Source: Loxodes magnus
Lineage: Eukaryota > Ciliophora > Karyorelictea > Loxodida > Loxodidae
DNA length: 64,000 nucleotides
Direction: 5' to 3'
Assembly: GCA_946699065.1 (NCBI GenBank)
Contig: CAMPDV010000255.1
Span: 62,001-126,000 of the forward strand
The position numbers and the translations under genes are program-made. The notes below the pieces were generated by a model. That model searched no databases. It was not told where the DNA came from and was given only the letters and a program-made list of their open reading frames with translations. Shown here piece by piece: positions 49,512-62,800 of the stretch (within the stretch, counting starts at the first letter, position 1; every line of letters starts with the position of its first letter).

Positions 49512-49885
49512 ATTTAATTTAAATAGGGTGGAAAACCCTTTCCTTCGGATGCTGCTTGGAGGCCCAGCAAAGCAACAAAAAAATGAGCACGGACGGAGGA
49601 TAAATCGGAGGAAGAGAAACCAATAACAAGAGAAAGAAGATGTGACAAGCTGGAGAACTCTGAATACCAGGAGGAAACTTTCTTCATGATAGGTCGGGGA
49701 AATGTACCCGTAATCGAATATTTCATCCTATGTTTTGAAAGGAAAAATTACAGGGACGTACTGCAGGGAGAGAAAACAAGGATAGAGAGACATTAAAAAA
49801 ATTTTCGACATTAAATAAAATTAATTTAAAGAGCTGCGCAACAACAAGAGTGCTACATGCTCTATAATCCAATTTATTTGCTTAT
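49512..49885 (+). mobile_element. S6: SINE-like element, AGGGT-type body
   Basis: The same body as the minus-strand element at 16 kb. The 5' hairpin is AGGGT-ggaaa-ACCCT (49525-49539) against AGGGC-ggaaa-GCCCT there, a compensatory base-pair change. The body has GATGCTGCTTGGAGG and GGTCGGGGAAATGTACCCG; the 3' hairpin lies at 49831-49862 and is followed by CCAATTTATTT. No coding function claimed. Confidence 0.76.
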
Positions 49886-50039
49886 TTTCAATTAAACCTC
49901 TTGAAGTTTTAGCTAAAATTTTTTAATTCTACAGCAAGTTTGAAATAAATTTATTTAAGTTGGATTTTTTACTAAAATAAAAAAATTTAAATGATATAAT
50001 TATTTTATAAATTGTAAAATTTATTAGATAAGGAAATTT

Positions 50040-50715
50040 AAATTAAGAAATATTGTTTGGTTAGAATACTCAAACAAAGATAAATTTGTAAATCTATTTA
50101 AACTAATTAACTAGGATTAATTTCAATCAAATTTGGACTGTTGATGAAAAAATAAGAAATACGGAGTATTTTTGTAATCAAATTTAATTTAATAAAGAAA
50201 AAACGAAGAATCATTTTAAATGTATAGAGCCTTTATATGAAAAGATTGAAGTAAAATAAAGTTTACATACAATTGGAAATGCACTTTTAATCTAAAAAAA
50301 TAGAAAAAATGAATTAATGTAATTATATAGTTGTATTAGAATAGGTATTATATATTATTTAGATGACAGAAAAGCCTTTAGTAATTAATTTTATAACAAA
50401 TAAATGAGTTTGGTTTATTCAAAGATATCAGATATGTTTAGAGTAGTTATGTAAACAGAATATTTGCACAAAAAAAGTTAAGAATAATGAGATTGTAACA
50501 ATGGAAATTGATACGAGATAAGGAACAATAAGCAATGAAATAGAATAAGTATGAAGCATTTTTTGATTAAATAGATTCTTAGAAAAATAAATATTTTCTT
50601 TAAATCTAATTAGAATCAGAAGTAAATGATGTCAAATTAATAAAATTTTAGTAAACAAAAAATAAAATAACATCGAAGTTTTAATTTTTAAGTTAAAATT
50701 AAATTGATATATTTT
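50040..50715 (+). CDS. Possible gene or gene remnant of unknown function
   Basis: The region reads as protein in stretches. One frame at about 50134-50470 gives WTVDEKIRNTEYFCNQ, KCIEPLYEKIEVKQSLHTIG and CIRIGIIYYLDDRKAFSNQF. Another at about 50460-50715 gives KKLRIMRLQQWKLIRDKEQQ and YEAFFDQIDSQKNKYFLQIQ. Upstream, a third frame (WLEYSNKDKFVNLFKLINQD) looks better than the first. The frame changes could be short introns: a 17-nt GTTTGG...AAG at about 50408-50424 would join the first two, but its donor is unlike the GTAAG of the HK introns. No known family recognised. Amino-acid composition (Asp, Glu, Gly, Cys, charged runs) is the only argument for coding. Confidence 0.35.
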
Positions 50716-51507
50716 AAAATTATTTAGTTCATTGATGCTATTTAAAAGCCATTACTAGTTCAGGTTATATTAATTTTTTAAAAAGATAAAGACTTGTTTG
50801 AATATAAAAAATAAAGATCTAAATAAAATATTTCTAAGAGCATTATTTTTATTTATTTTATAGTATTTCTAAAGTTAGAATATGTTAAATAAACTTAAAT
50901 TTATTAATATGTTGAATTTATTAATGCTCTTTAAAGTAGGGTTAATTTTACTTTGGCAAAAAAAATCAAACTTATAAAATAATAACTACATACTTTTTAT
51001 AAATTCTGGCTTTATAGCTTTAGGTGAATAATTTCACTAACTTTAACATAACTTAAAAATAACTTGAAAATATCAACTATATAAATTTTTGTATTACTAT
51101 CTTAGATGTATAAAGCGGATACAAAATAACAATTGCCCATTCAGTTTTTCAGGCTATTTAGTAATTTTTCATATAAGTATTCTTTTTTATTTATTTTTGA
51201 TATTTTTCTATTCCATAAGTTTTAAGAAAGGTAAATATAAGTATAGTCTTTCTATCTTTTATCTGTTCTTTTTTCTTCATATTTTTATAAGATTATGCCT
51301 TAATAATAATTAAATAAAATTTATTTATTTAAATATAAAATATTTTCAAGATATTAATAGTTTTAGTTATTAACTCTAAATTTATAAGAATCTTTTTAAT
51401 TTATTATAAATCTTAGAAAAATTGGCATTTATATCTAATTTTTCAAAAGTTTAGCTTTTTTAAAAAGAAATATTAAACATTTTTTATTATATAATTAAAT
51501 TTAATTA
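50716..51507. other. AT-rich stretch without recognised gene
   Basis: A/T-rich. A hydrophobic plus-strand frame at 51.09-51.31 kb and a minus-strand frame starting at 51280 both look weakly protein-like; neither has independent support. Confidence 0.35.
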
Positions 51508-51830
51508 AGGAGGAGAAATCCTCTTACTATGATTGAAAGAAACTCAGTAACTAGGAAATACCCCGTGTGAAGATATGAAAAAGAATCTTGGATAGAATCA
51601 AGTATGTCAAGACCGAGGCATCAAGTAACAATATGTTGAACGATGCCTGAGATTAAGGTCTCTTTAGAGAAGCACTCCGACACTGGCCCTATAGGAGAAA
51701 AGAATTTCCAAAGGATGCTAGCACAAGGAAGAATGTATCGTAATACATTTTTAAACTTTAAAAAACTTTAATTAAAAAGCTGCGCGCTATATAGTGCTAC
51801 GCGCTCTATAATCTTATTTTTTTTATAAAA
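51508..51830 (+). mobile_element. S7: SINE-like element with unrelated body and S-type 3' hairpin
   Basis: A 5' hairpin GAGGA-gaaa-TCCTC (51510-51523) has a GAAA tetraloop. The body contains AGGCATC...GATGCCT inside GACC...GGTC, and AATGTAT-cgta-ATACATT. The 3' hairpin AGCTGCGCGCTA...GCTACGCGCT is at 51778-51805, followed by CTATAATC and a T-rich tail. The body matches no other element here; the 3' hairpin and CTATAATC are shared. Confidence 0.65.
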
Positions 51831-52157
51831 TCTTTTTAAATAAGTTAAGTGGGCGATTTTCTTTTAAGTGATTTCCTCTTTATTATTTAATTTATAAATA
51901 GAAACTTTTTTAAAATATTTCATATCTAATATTTAATTATAATCATTTTTTCATTACTCTTTCCTCTTTATTCAACGAAATTTTTAATAAAGCATATTAT
52001 TTAAATTTATTAATAATTTGATTATAACTCATGTAAAATCTGCTATTTTGTTAAATTGTAATAAATTTCATAAACGATTTAAAAGTGATTTGAAATGAAT
52101 TTTTCTTTAAATATACATCGAAAAGTATTTGAAGTATAGTAAATATATTAAATAACA
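51831..52157. other. AT-rich spacer before tRNA-Thr
   Basis: Nothing recognised. Confidence 0.4.
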
Positions 52158-52230
52158 GCCTCTATGGCTCAGTTGGCAGAGCATTCGCTTAGTAAGCGAA
52201 AGGTCCGTGGTTCGAGCCCGCGTGGAGGCT
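52158..52230 (+). tRNA. tRNA-Thr (anticodon AGT)
   Basis: A 73-nt cloverleaf: acceptor GCCTCTA/TGGAGGC with one G-U, D arm GGCTC AGTTGGCA GAGC, anticodon stem TTCGC/GCGAA with loop TTAGTAA (anticodon AGT, reading ACY after A34 modification), variable loop AGGTC, T arm CGTGG TTCGAGC CCGCG. The B box GGTTCGAGCC is intact. A T6 run directly after it is the Pol III terminator. No intron, no encoded CCA. Confidence 0.95.
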
Positions 52231-54602
52231 TTTTTATAGAAAAGCAAATTAAAATATATTAAATAATAAATCATAGCCAAATACTTTAAAATAATTTAAA
52301 AATATGTTACTAAAATATTTAATAAATTAATTAAAGCTAATACTTCAATAATTTCTACTTATTAAATTAAAATTCTATAGCTATAGCTATTGCTATTATT
52401 TTAATATATATTATTTATATTTCATAACATATTATATTAATAATCTATTTTTTCTTCTTTAAAAGAATTCTATTTATATAAACTTTTTTAATTATTTTAA
52501 AAGATATCTAAATTTTTTGATAAAGAATATCTATCAAATAATGTTTTATATAAGCTTTCTAATTTTAAATATGATGCTATAATTTTTTCATAATGTCTAT
52601 TTGAATAAACTTAATTTCTCCTTCCTGATGTTATTATGATTCATCTTAAGATAATTGTAATTTTGTGTTTTTCTTTTCTTAATTACCTCTAATCTAACAA
52701 GTTTTTTTGATGAATAATTAAAAAGAATAAAGTTATTCTTATTCATCATTCTGTAAGCTGACTTAAGTTTTAGTATTATTAGCATTAAAATTTTTATTTG
52801 ACTTTAGACCTCATTATTTACTCTTGAAAAAGAAAACTATGAATTATTTTAGTTTTGAGTGAAAATTTATTCTTTAATAATTTTTGTGTAAGTTTAGAAA
52901 TTCTTATAAACTAAAATATTTCTTAATAAATTTTGATTTAAAGTTAATTATTTTCTTATAAGATATGATAGCACGTTTATTAATTAATTATTTAATAACA
53001 ATTTCTCAGCCTTTTTGAAGAATTATTATTCTTTTTTCTTTTTATTAGTTTTTACTTTTCTAAATTGTTGATAAATGCATTTACAGTCCCTCTTTATATG
53101 TAATGTGTAAATAATCATCAAGATGTTAAATTGGTATTATAAAGTCAGTGTATCTTATATAAATTTAATTTTTTCTACTCCCTTCTATCTTTTAATATCT
53201 TAATTAGTTTAAAGTAATTAATTAATAATACTTTTTCTTATTTTAAAATTATAAGATCTATCAATCTAAAGATGATACTATAATTTAAAAAGTAACTAAC
53301 TTCTATAATTGATTCTATTTAGACTAGTCCTTCATTTATAAGTAGATTAAATTAATATATATACCTAATAAGTTATACTTATAGTTTTTAATTATTTTAA
53401 ATATATTAAATGTTAGTTTTAAAATCTAAGTTATATAAATTTCACAATTAATTCTGTATTAATCTGAATTATCTTATAACTTTTTGATAAATTTAAAATT
53501 AAGTTAGTGGAAGTAAAAGCATTATAAAATATAATTAACTAGATAAATCATTTTAGGATATTATTTAACTCTAGCTTTATAAATGTATATTTTAAAATCT
53601 TCCCTGTAATAGCTTAATAATAAAAATTGAAAGAAAGCAAAAAACTAAAGAAAACATAAAATGGCTCTTTTAATTAGAAAGTTATTTAAGAAATAAAATT
53701 ATACTTTAAAATGTATTAAAAATATTGTTTTTGCTTTATAAACTTTTAATTTCTTTAAAGAATAATATTAGTTTTACATAAAAATTTAAAGAAATTAGAG
53801 AAAAATTTAAAAATAATTAATAGATATTAATTATTAATAATCCATATTTTAAATTATTATTAAAAGGAAATAAAATTAAAGAAATTTATTATGTTTCGAA
53901 GATAATCTTTAAATGGGATATACTTTGATAATAAAAATATTAAAAATATATAGCTTAAGATTAAATTCTTTTTTAGGACTTATTTCTTTAAATCATAAAA
54001 ATAAAATATTTTTATGATTTTTATAACCAAAAATTTAAAATTAAATATATAACTAATAAAAGGACAAATAAATAAATTTCTTATTTTTAAAGAAAATTAT
54101 TTGAGTAATTGAATATTTTTAACTTTTTCTTATTCTTAAATTTTAAATTAAAGTACATCATAGAAAAATCTTAAAACAATATAGGAAATAGACTAAGATA
54201 AAGGTGAAAATGAAACAATAAATTCATTCGCATTCTGCAAAAATTATAAAGAATATGATTACTATTTCATAAATTAATCAATAAATTTTACTATCTTTTG
54301 AAATAATTATATCTAGTTTACTTATTTAATTTAATTTTTAATTTTAAAATGATTTATTAAAATAAAAAGTAAATAATAAAAATTATATTCAAACGACTCA
54401 AATATCTATGAGATTTGCATCTAATTATTTAACTCTTTTTTATTTTAATTTATCTCTATTTAAATATGATATGATTTTTCTTTTTATATTTTTAAAATTA
54501 TAAAATATATTATTTAAATGATTTAATACCTATTTTCATTTAGCCATTAAAAAAATTACTTTATTAATGCTTAAATTATTCTGAGGACTAGATAAGCAAA
54601 GA
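52231..54602. other. AT-rich stretch between the two tRNA genes
   Basis: A/T-rich; nothing recognised. Confidence 0.45.
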
Positions 54603-54674
54603 GGACAAGTAGCTCAGTAGTAGAGCATTGGACTGCAGATCCAGAGGTCGTGGGTTCGACTCCCACCTTGTCCT
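54603..54674 (+). tRNA. tRNA-Cys (anticodon GCA)
   Basis: A 72-nt cloverleaf: acceptor GGACAAG/CTTGTCC, D arm GCTC AGTAGTA GAGC, anticodon stem TTGGA/TCCAG with loop CTGCAGA (anticodon GCA), T arm GTGGG TTCGACT CCCAC with B box GGTTCGACTCC. Discriminator base T73 is the known identity element of tRNA-Cys. Followed by T6 as terminator. No intron. Confidence 0.95.
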
Positions 54675-57600
54675 TTTTTGATTAATCTATTAATATTATA
54701 TGATTAAGTTCGCTAGAAAATACATTTATTTACTTTTTAAATCTAATTACCTAAAAAGAAACAACAATTCTTTAAGAATAGTTCTTTCTTAATAAAAATT
54801 AATAATGCTTAATTTAGAAGAAGCAATTTAATTATAGATATATTAATTTATTTAATTTTGAGAATAAAAACGTTAAAAAATAGATTTTAAGTGTATTTTA
54901 TGATAAAAGCCTTCATTTATATTTCCTTTATAGCATATAACAAATTTAGATTGTAATTATAGATTCATTTATATAGTCTGCATGATAGAGTATATTAAAT
55001 GTTTTGTTTTATTTGTAGGGATAATATGTTAATATTTTTACTATCTTCTAAGTGATATTTTCAGCTTTAAAAGATAACCATTATAATAATAGCTAGTGAC
55101 TTTATCTAAACTTCATTATTAGCTATTATTTTAACTAAAAATATAATGTATTCAAATTTAACTAGATTTCAATTAACAATCTTGTTTAGACTTAAAAATC
55201 TAGAGTAACAATTATGGAGATAAATGAAGAATTTAAGTTGAATAAACTTTTATCTATAATTTGATAAGTCCAGCCTTATGTTAGTTTAATTAATTACTAT
55301 AGACTTATTTAAAAACTCAACATTATCATCTTAAGCATGATTAAAGGATAATCTTCATAATATGAATATACTAAATTTATCTAAACCTATATTAAATACT
55401 TAATTAAAGAGTTTTCAATTAATTTTATATAAACATTGTAATTTTAAGAGTAAATAATATCGATATATTATTAATACATGGACAATCAAAACTACTAAAT
55501 ATCAAGAGTAGCATATATAAAAACTATTTTAATATACCTGATAGAGTAAAGATATTTAATTTGCTAAGCAACCTTTAATTTTAAATTTACAAATAAATAG
55601 TAAATAAAAATATAAAAAGATCAAGTATAGTTAAAATTACTTAGATGAAAATAACTTTATTTAAAAATAACTATTTGAGTTGTATAAAATATATTAAAAG
55701 TTGCTTAGGATTATAATAAATATAACTAAATTTAAAAATTTAATCTTCCATTTTGCTAGTTTTTTATATTTTATAAACAATAATTATTGTTTATACTTGA
55801 AAAGAGGAGATATTTTAAAATTATTTAAAACTGGTTAAATAAAAGAATCAACTATAACTAATTTTAGATTTAATTTAATTAATAAAAAATTGATAATAGT
55901 TGCATAGTATAAATAAGAGGATATAGCTTTAGTATATTAATTAAAAGGATATAGCATTGTAAAAAAATTATTAAATAAAATGACTTAAATTATTGTTTGC
56001 CACATAATTTCTTTATACAAAATGAAATTTTCTTTCGCTTTCAAACAATATATATTGTTAGCTTGTTTTGAAAAATCACAATTCACGATTTCTTACTCTT
56101 CAAAACAAACATAAAACTTCATTAAATTTATCTAATTAAATAAAATTTAGCTTATAAAGATATTTTATTTTCTACAATTAAAATACGAATATAAAAATTT
56201 CATGCATCTGATCAATGAATCCTCTACTCAATTCTAGCTTAGCTATAAAATTAAATTAATTTCATAATTAAACAAAATTATTTTTATGATACAAGTCAAA
56301 TTAAATTAATAAAGAGTTTAACTTTCAGTGTATTTTCATTTAAATAGATAAAAACAAAATATCCTTCAATTTATTTTCATCTAAGTTCTTTTTTACTAAT
56401 ATAGTCAGAAACAAGAATAAAAAAATAGATAGATTAATTATAAATAAAATAAGATATTTTTATTTTTAGAAGTAGAAGTAGAAGTAGAAGCGATTAAATA
56501 AAATAAGTTTCCTCATAAAATTAAGTTTTTACCTTATTAAAGCATTAAATTATAGAATTATATAATTGAAGCTGCTTCTTTATTCATAAATTTGATTGAA
56601 AAAACTTAGAAGATGAGAATTATAAACTATAAAAGATAATTAAATAAAGAGCAAAGGTAATTTTAAATACAAAATTTTAAATTAATAAATTGATATGGTG
56701 ATTTATTTATATGTTTTAAAATGTTAATTAATAAATATCTTATATAATTATATAATTATCAACTAGATATAATAATATTCATAAATAGAAGTTTTAAGAT
56801 TTATATTAAACTCGTGCTTTTTAAATTTTGCTTTAAAATAAAGTTTATTAGATAGAATTTTTAAGTTGTAAATAAAAATGCTAAAAGCCTACTTTGTATT
56901 GTTTTGAAGATATTTATATTAAAAGCTTTTAATTAATTTAATTTAATTTAATTTCTATTTTTTCGCATACAAATTTTTTAAAACATTTTGAAATTTTGCT
57001 ATTTAGAAGCCACTTCATATTTTCCAACTAAAGTTATTTACTTGGCCTTAAGTTTTTCGCTAAATATTCTGTCTTTTGTACCGTATACTAGATTAAGTTA
57101 TTCTAATAAAGATTTATCATTTAAAAAAATTTGCTTATTTATATTTTGTTAATACTCTGAAAAAATAGCATAATTTGCTTCATTAAAAATAAAGTTTGTC
57201 CTTAGCTGATTTTTCTTTTACTCTGCACTTTTTGCTATTTTTCAAAAAAAGATTTTTAATCTTACAATTGCTTTAATCAAGAGAATTCTTGCTAGTATTT
57301 TATATAATTTCAGTGTTAAAATTATTGCAAATATTTGAAAAGTAGCTTAGAAGATATTACGATTGATGTTTCTTATTAAAATTCTAGAAAGTTATGTGAT
57401 AAAGATAAATAAAAGCAGATTTAAATACTTTTAATGTTTTATTGTATCAATTAGCTACTAAATTAAGATAAGTTAATTTTATTACATTTGCATAGCAAAT
57501 TTTTTCTTCAGTTACTTAGTGTAGAGATAATGATTCATAATTATCTATTTAGTTTTATAGCTTATTATCTATTTTATAATTCCATATTTTAAAATTTTGA

Positions 57601-59850
57601 CTTTGACTCTATTTATTTAAAATATTCCTTATTTATCTTAAAGTTAATGAAAAATGATAACAGAGTGCTTGGTATACATTAGATCTAATTAAACATTTAA
57701 GAATTTACTTAGGTTTAACATTTAGGAACTAAAGAATCTTATAATAAAGCATCTTATTTCTCTAGTACGAAGTGTTAAAATTTTTTTAAATTTATATTAT
57801 GTATGGTAAACTTTAGTCTAAAGTGATAATATTTATTGCTGAAGCTTTAAGAAAATAGATTTTTAGCTTTAGAATAATTATCAAAGAAATGAAGAATCAA
57901 AAAGAAAAAGTTAATCAATCATTAACTTATTAATGCTAAAATTATTTTCGTATTTAAGTTATGTATTTTTCCCATTTATGACTATCTAATTCATTTTTCT
58001 AGTTGTGCACCAAAAAAATAAATTAGTCAAAATAGAAAAATCTAAATTAGAAATTTAATTTATTGCAATGATAGATAAAATAATTCTTCAAGCGGATAAA
58101 AATATGTACTTTTTGCTTACTAAGCAAAATACTAGAGGTAGTTAATCTATAAAATAATAATTAATTATGATTAATAATGAAATTTGAATCTAAATTTGCA
58201 TGCTTTTAGTCTTATAAGTATTAACTTAATAACTAACTTTAAGTTTCTTTAGATTTTTATTCTTCAGTAAATGATACCTCTTTAAACATTTCATAGGTAA
58301 GCTTCTAATTAGATATTTCTTAAATATACCACTACTGATTTTACATAGCTATATCTTTACAAATTATAAAAGGTAAATACATTAAATACATGATTACCCC
58401 TTATACTGAAAAATAATCTTATAGTTGGTTCTAAATATATCTTTATAGTTTATAAAGGGATTTAATAAAAGGAATACTAATAAGTATATGTTTGGTAGTT
58501 TATATAATAATATAAAGCAATTTCCTTGCGATTATAATAGTTGTTGCATTTTAATAATAAACTAAAAATGCTATATAATATGAAGAACTTATATAAAGAA
58601 GATACTAACTCTCATCACTGAATTTATTAAAGTTAACACATCTATTATACATACTTACTTCATTTCTTGATAATAACTCTCAGTAAAGATATATAAATGC
58701 TCTATTCTAAATTTATCATTTATAAAATAGGATGATTAAGATAAGTTAAACAGTGAGAAATTGTAAGTTATAATTGAAGTTTCCTTTAAATTAGAAAGGT
58801 GCTGCACATTAAATGTAAATGAAGATATAAACAATTTTAGATTGTTGTTTTAAGGGGGTTATATGAAAGCTTTTAAGTTTATTTAAACAAAACTGGCTAT
58901 ATTAACTAAAAGCTCTAAATTTAATTCTTCATAAATTGCTTAGAAGAATAAACATAGAGAAGGTTAAATTAAAAGTCTTTTTAGCTTTGTAGAAGAGAAA
59001 ATTAATTGTAAAGAAAAATTTGGAATGGAGAAAGTAGATAAAATCTTGCTAAAAGCATTTAGATTATACATCTTGATTGTATCAATAATATTAGATAAAC
59101 AGATATAAAGCGAATTTAATTCTTAAAATATAAATTTTAAGTTATTGAGAATAATTATTAAAGTAGAAAGCTGATAATGGGAATAAGAATTTGAAAATTT
59201 GGGAAAACAATTATTTTAAATAAGCAGTATGCAAATATTGCTAAATTCATAACCCGATTTAAAGTAGAAACTAATTCTAAAATAAATTTATTAAATTTTT
59301 AAATATCATCCATAAATAAAATAAAGTCTGGGAACTGCTTATATATAAACTTAGAAGCTTTACTATTATAGAACTTTTAATATTTCATGTATATCACTTG
59401 CTTAGATCAAACAATTTATATAAGTATATAATAAAATTTAATGAATACAATTTTTGTAATTTGAAAATAAGTTTAAGAAAATAATAAATAGCAATATATC
59501 AATCATTTATAAATTAAAGTTTATTGGGATATTAACAACTATTTTATATTAACTAAAGCTCTAAATGCTCCATGCTTCTTTTATTTAATAGATATGCTTG
59601 AATATACCTTTATTTTTTAATTTTATTAACTTTAGATAATTACAAGGCTATAATGTACTTTTATAAGAATAAAATATTGCTATAGAAATATCTTTTAGAT
59701 GTATAATAGAAATATTAATTAGTATAAATTTAAAGGATTGTAACTATTATTAAAGGCAAAAAGCATAGAGGATTTGTAAGGTTTAGACATAATTAAAGAG
59801 TTTAATTCAATTTATTGGAAAAATAAGTTAAAAGAAATTAAATAATAGAT
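54675..59850. other. AT-rich stretch without firm gene
   Basis: A/T-rich. It includes a tandem AGAAGT hexamer repeated about four times near 56.47 kb. Parts of 57.0-57.4 kb (minus) and 58.9-59.3 kb (plus) read weakly protein-like under this code, but I have no homologue or motif to support a gene. Confidence 0.35.
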
Positions 59851-62800
59851 ATGAGGCAGCTCATTAAAATGCTTAATGCTTTAGTGGTCTTTTTAAATCT
59901 TATTTATGTAAGTCAATCTACCACTGCTCTCAATTTCGTTATTTGCTATTCGCCAGAGACTTGGAAAATAGTTAGTTACATTCATTAAGAATTGTAGAAA
60001 TATTCTGAGACTTAGTGATATTAAAAATAAAGTCTTATATAATATGAGCTATTTAAAATAAGTGGCTTTCCTGATATGCAAGGGTTTGAAATAAAAAATA
60101 AGTCAAAGAGTACTTTCGTAATAGACTATTTAGGCGATAGTTAATTCTCTTACTTACTATACGAATAAACAAAGCAGAAGAAGCTTCATTATATAAAATG
60201 CTCAAGAAAAGAAGAGTTTAGTAGTATTTATCTAAGTGAAGTTCCTTATATTTATCCATCATATGAGAGTGAAGGGAGATTCCTAAATGAATTTTTGAAA
60301 TACTACGATTTCTAGAATGTAATGATAATTTAGCAAAACTAGAAGAAATATTACTAACCCTTTAAATATCTAGACTAATCTCGCATAAAATATAGCATCA
60401 CTATTCAAGATTAAGTTAGTGATCATTTAGCATCTTAGCTAATGTCAGCTGGTACAACTGTTTTCATTCTTTCGGTAAATGAAACTCTAGCCCTTTAGAT
60501 ACTTCAAGTTGCTTAAGAAATTAAACTATAACAGTAGAATTTTGCTTGAATCTTTGGTTTGCAAGGAAGCTTAATAATGAAATAAAACTAAAGTAGTAGA
60601 AATAAAATCTTTGAAAACGGTCTACTTGGAATTCAGTCCTTTAAAGAAGATTGACAAGGTGAGAATTTCATGTATTGATATTACTTTAAGCTTTATATAG
60701 AAAAATTAGCTAACTTCATATAGCAATAAAAGGAAAATAATATTGATATTAGTATTCAATAGTTCAACTAAAAGTACCAAGAATAACTAATTCTTAACTT
60801 AGAGATTATTAATAGGTAAGCTTCTCTTAATATAATAACTCATAATCTCTCTCAACTCCATACTTTTCAAACTGTTTCTACTCTAATTTGGCCTGGATTG
60901 TCTTAAAATCCTCCCCATAACAAAATTACTCTTACTTTCTCCTACGAAATGAGTTTATTGACTCCTAAGGGTGAATTTAATCCAATAAACTGGGCTGTAT
61001 AAGATACAATAAGATGTGGAGCAGAAGATGCAAATAGACGAAAGGGATTACTTGAAAATTATGAATTCAAAGCTTTTGGAGTAGAATATGGATAAAGCTG
61101 GTTCGATAGAGAATATTAAATGGAGCATTTAATTCCATATATTGATAAATTAGGAGTAGCTCACTGTGTCAAATTTGCAGACTCTATGAAACCTACTTCT
61201 GATCTTTTGAACGAATACGGAGTACAAATTCCATTTCTTTCAGTAAACTAAGATTCTTCAAATGCAGATTTTAAGTGATAAGTATTCAATTATGCTAATT
61301 ACAAAGAATTTGGAAATACAATCCTAAAGTTTATAGAAAGAAACAAATGGGAATAAATAGGCATCTATGTAGAAAATATTTCAGAATATAAAGCTATTGC
61401 AAACTACATTATAGACAGTATTCATTCTTATGATATTCATATCATTAGTAATCTTAATTTAAGAATTATTCCTTGGTTTTTAAGTGGGAGCACAGAAGAA
61501 AGAAGTATTAAGTATTAGCCTATAATTTAAGATATTCTGGCTAAATAAATTAGAATTATAATTCTGTTTGCTTGGGTGGAAACTTAAGTAGAGTTTGGAG
61601 TATAACTTTATGACACAGGAGGAAGATAAGGAGATTTTATTTTTATAGGACACAACTCAGGTAACTATATTGTTCAAAATGAGCATGCTTTGAAGTTTGG
61701 AGTAGAAAAATTAATAAAACTATACGTAGGAAGTTGAATTTTCACTCATCCTATAGCGTGATAATCAGAAATTGGACAAGATATGCATGAATACTACAAA
61801 ATATGTGCAACAAGCTATATTCCAGACTGGCAATGCTATTTCTGAGATGAAGCTTATATAATAGCACATGCTTTAAAGGAGTTAATAAATAGCGGCTAGA
61901 ATTACAACGATCCTCACATTATGCTTAACTAAATAAAGAAATCAGATTTTATAGGATGTAGTGGTAGAGTTTAATTCAATAGCTAAAACTTTAGAGCATA
62001 TGCTTTATTTCTATTTAGAACTTTAAAAGAAGTTGATAATGCTTAATATGATTTCGTTTATAACGGAAAATTCTGTCCAGGCTGTGCTATTGTCTGAGAT
62101 TTCAAAATTCCAATTTTGTATCATGGTAGTCCATAAGTACCTTTAGATCATTTTAGTCAATATGAAGACTGCCCTTTCACAAATAGATATGTTTAAGATT
62201 ATACAAGAAGTGTTCAGATTAAAATAATAGTGTTTGTATTATTAAGCATTATAAGCATAGCTGCTTTTATTTTAGGACTAAGAATATGAAAATAAAAAAG
62301 AATAAAGAAATTAGTAAAGCAGAAGAATTAAACATTTTAAGATGATTTATACTATGCTATTATTATTGTTAAATTTATCTAATAGATCGCACTAGGACCT
62401 GAGCTAGAATTCCTAAGCTAATTAGGTGATTAGTTTATTCATATTTTTGTTTTCGATTTAAAAGGAAGAAACGTTTTCTGGATTTTGTTTTACTTAAGTT
62501 TAGGTATAGATATTATTTTTATAATAGCTCTTATTTTCTTTCTTTGAAGAATTGAAATAAGATGCTAGAAGCTCTTTTCAGTTTAAAAAATTGGGTCTTA
62601 TCTATTTATATCACTACCTTATATTGGAGACCTTTTACTTATTCCTTCCTTTTTTATTTTAGCTAAGATTTACTAATGTGAGGAAGGTTTGGACAGTAAC
62701 CTAGATTAGAAAATAGATTTTAATGAAACCTTTCTAAAAAATGACTGCTACCATAGTTGCAACTCTTCCAAATCTATAGCTTTAATGGTCATATCTTCAT

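Noticed and set aside
51089..51313. Hydrophobic plus-strand frame, and a minus-strand alternative starting at 51280
   Set aside because: Both strands read as plausible protein, so composition alone cannot decide; no homology or conserved motif.
56461..56490. AGAAGT hexamer repeat
   Set aside because: Only about four units; an ordinary microsatellite in A/T-rich DNA.
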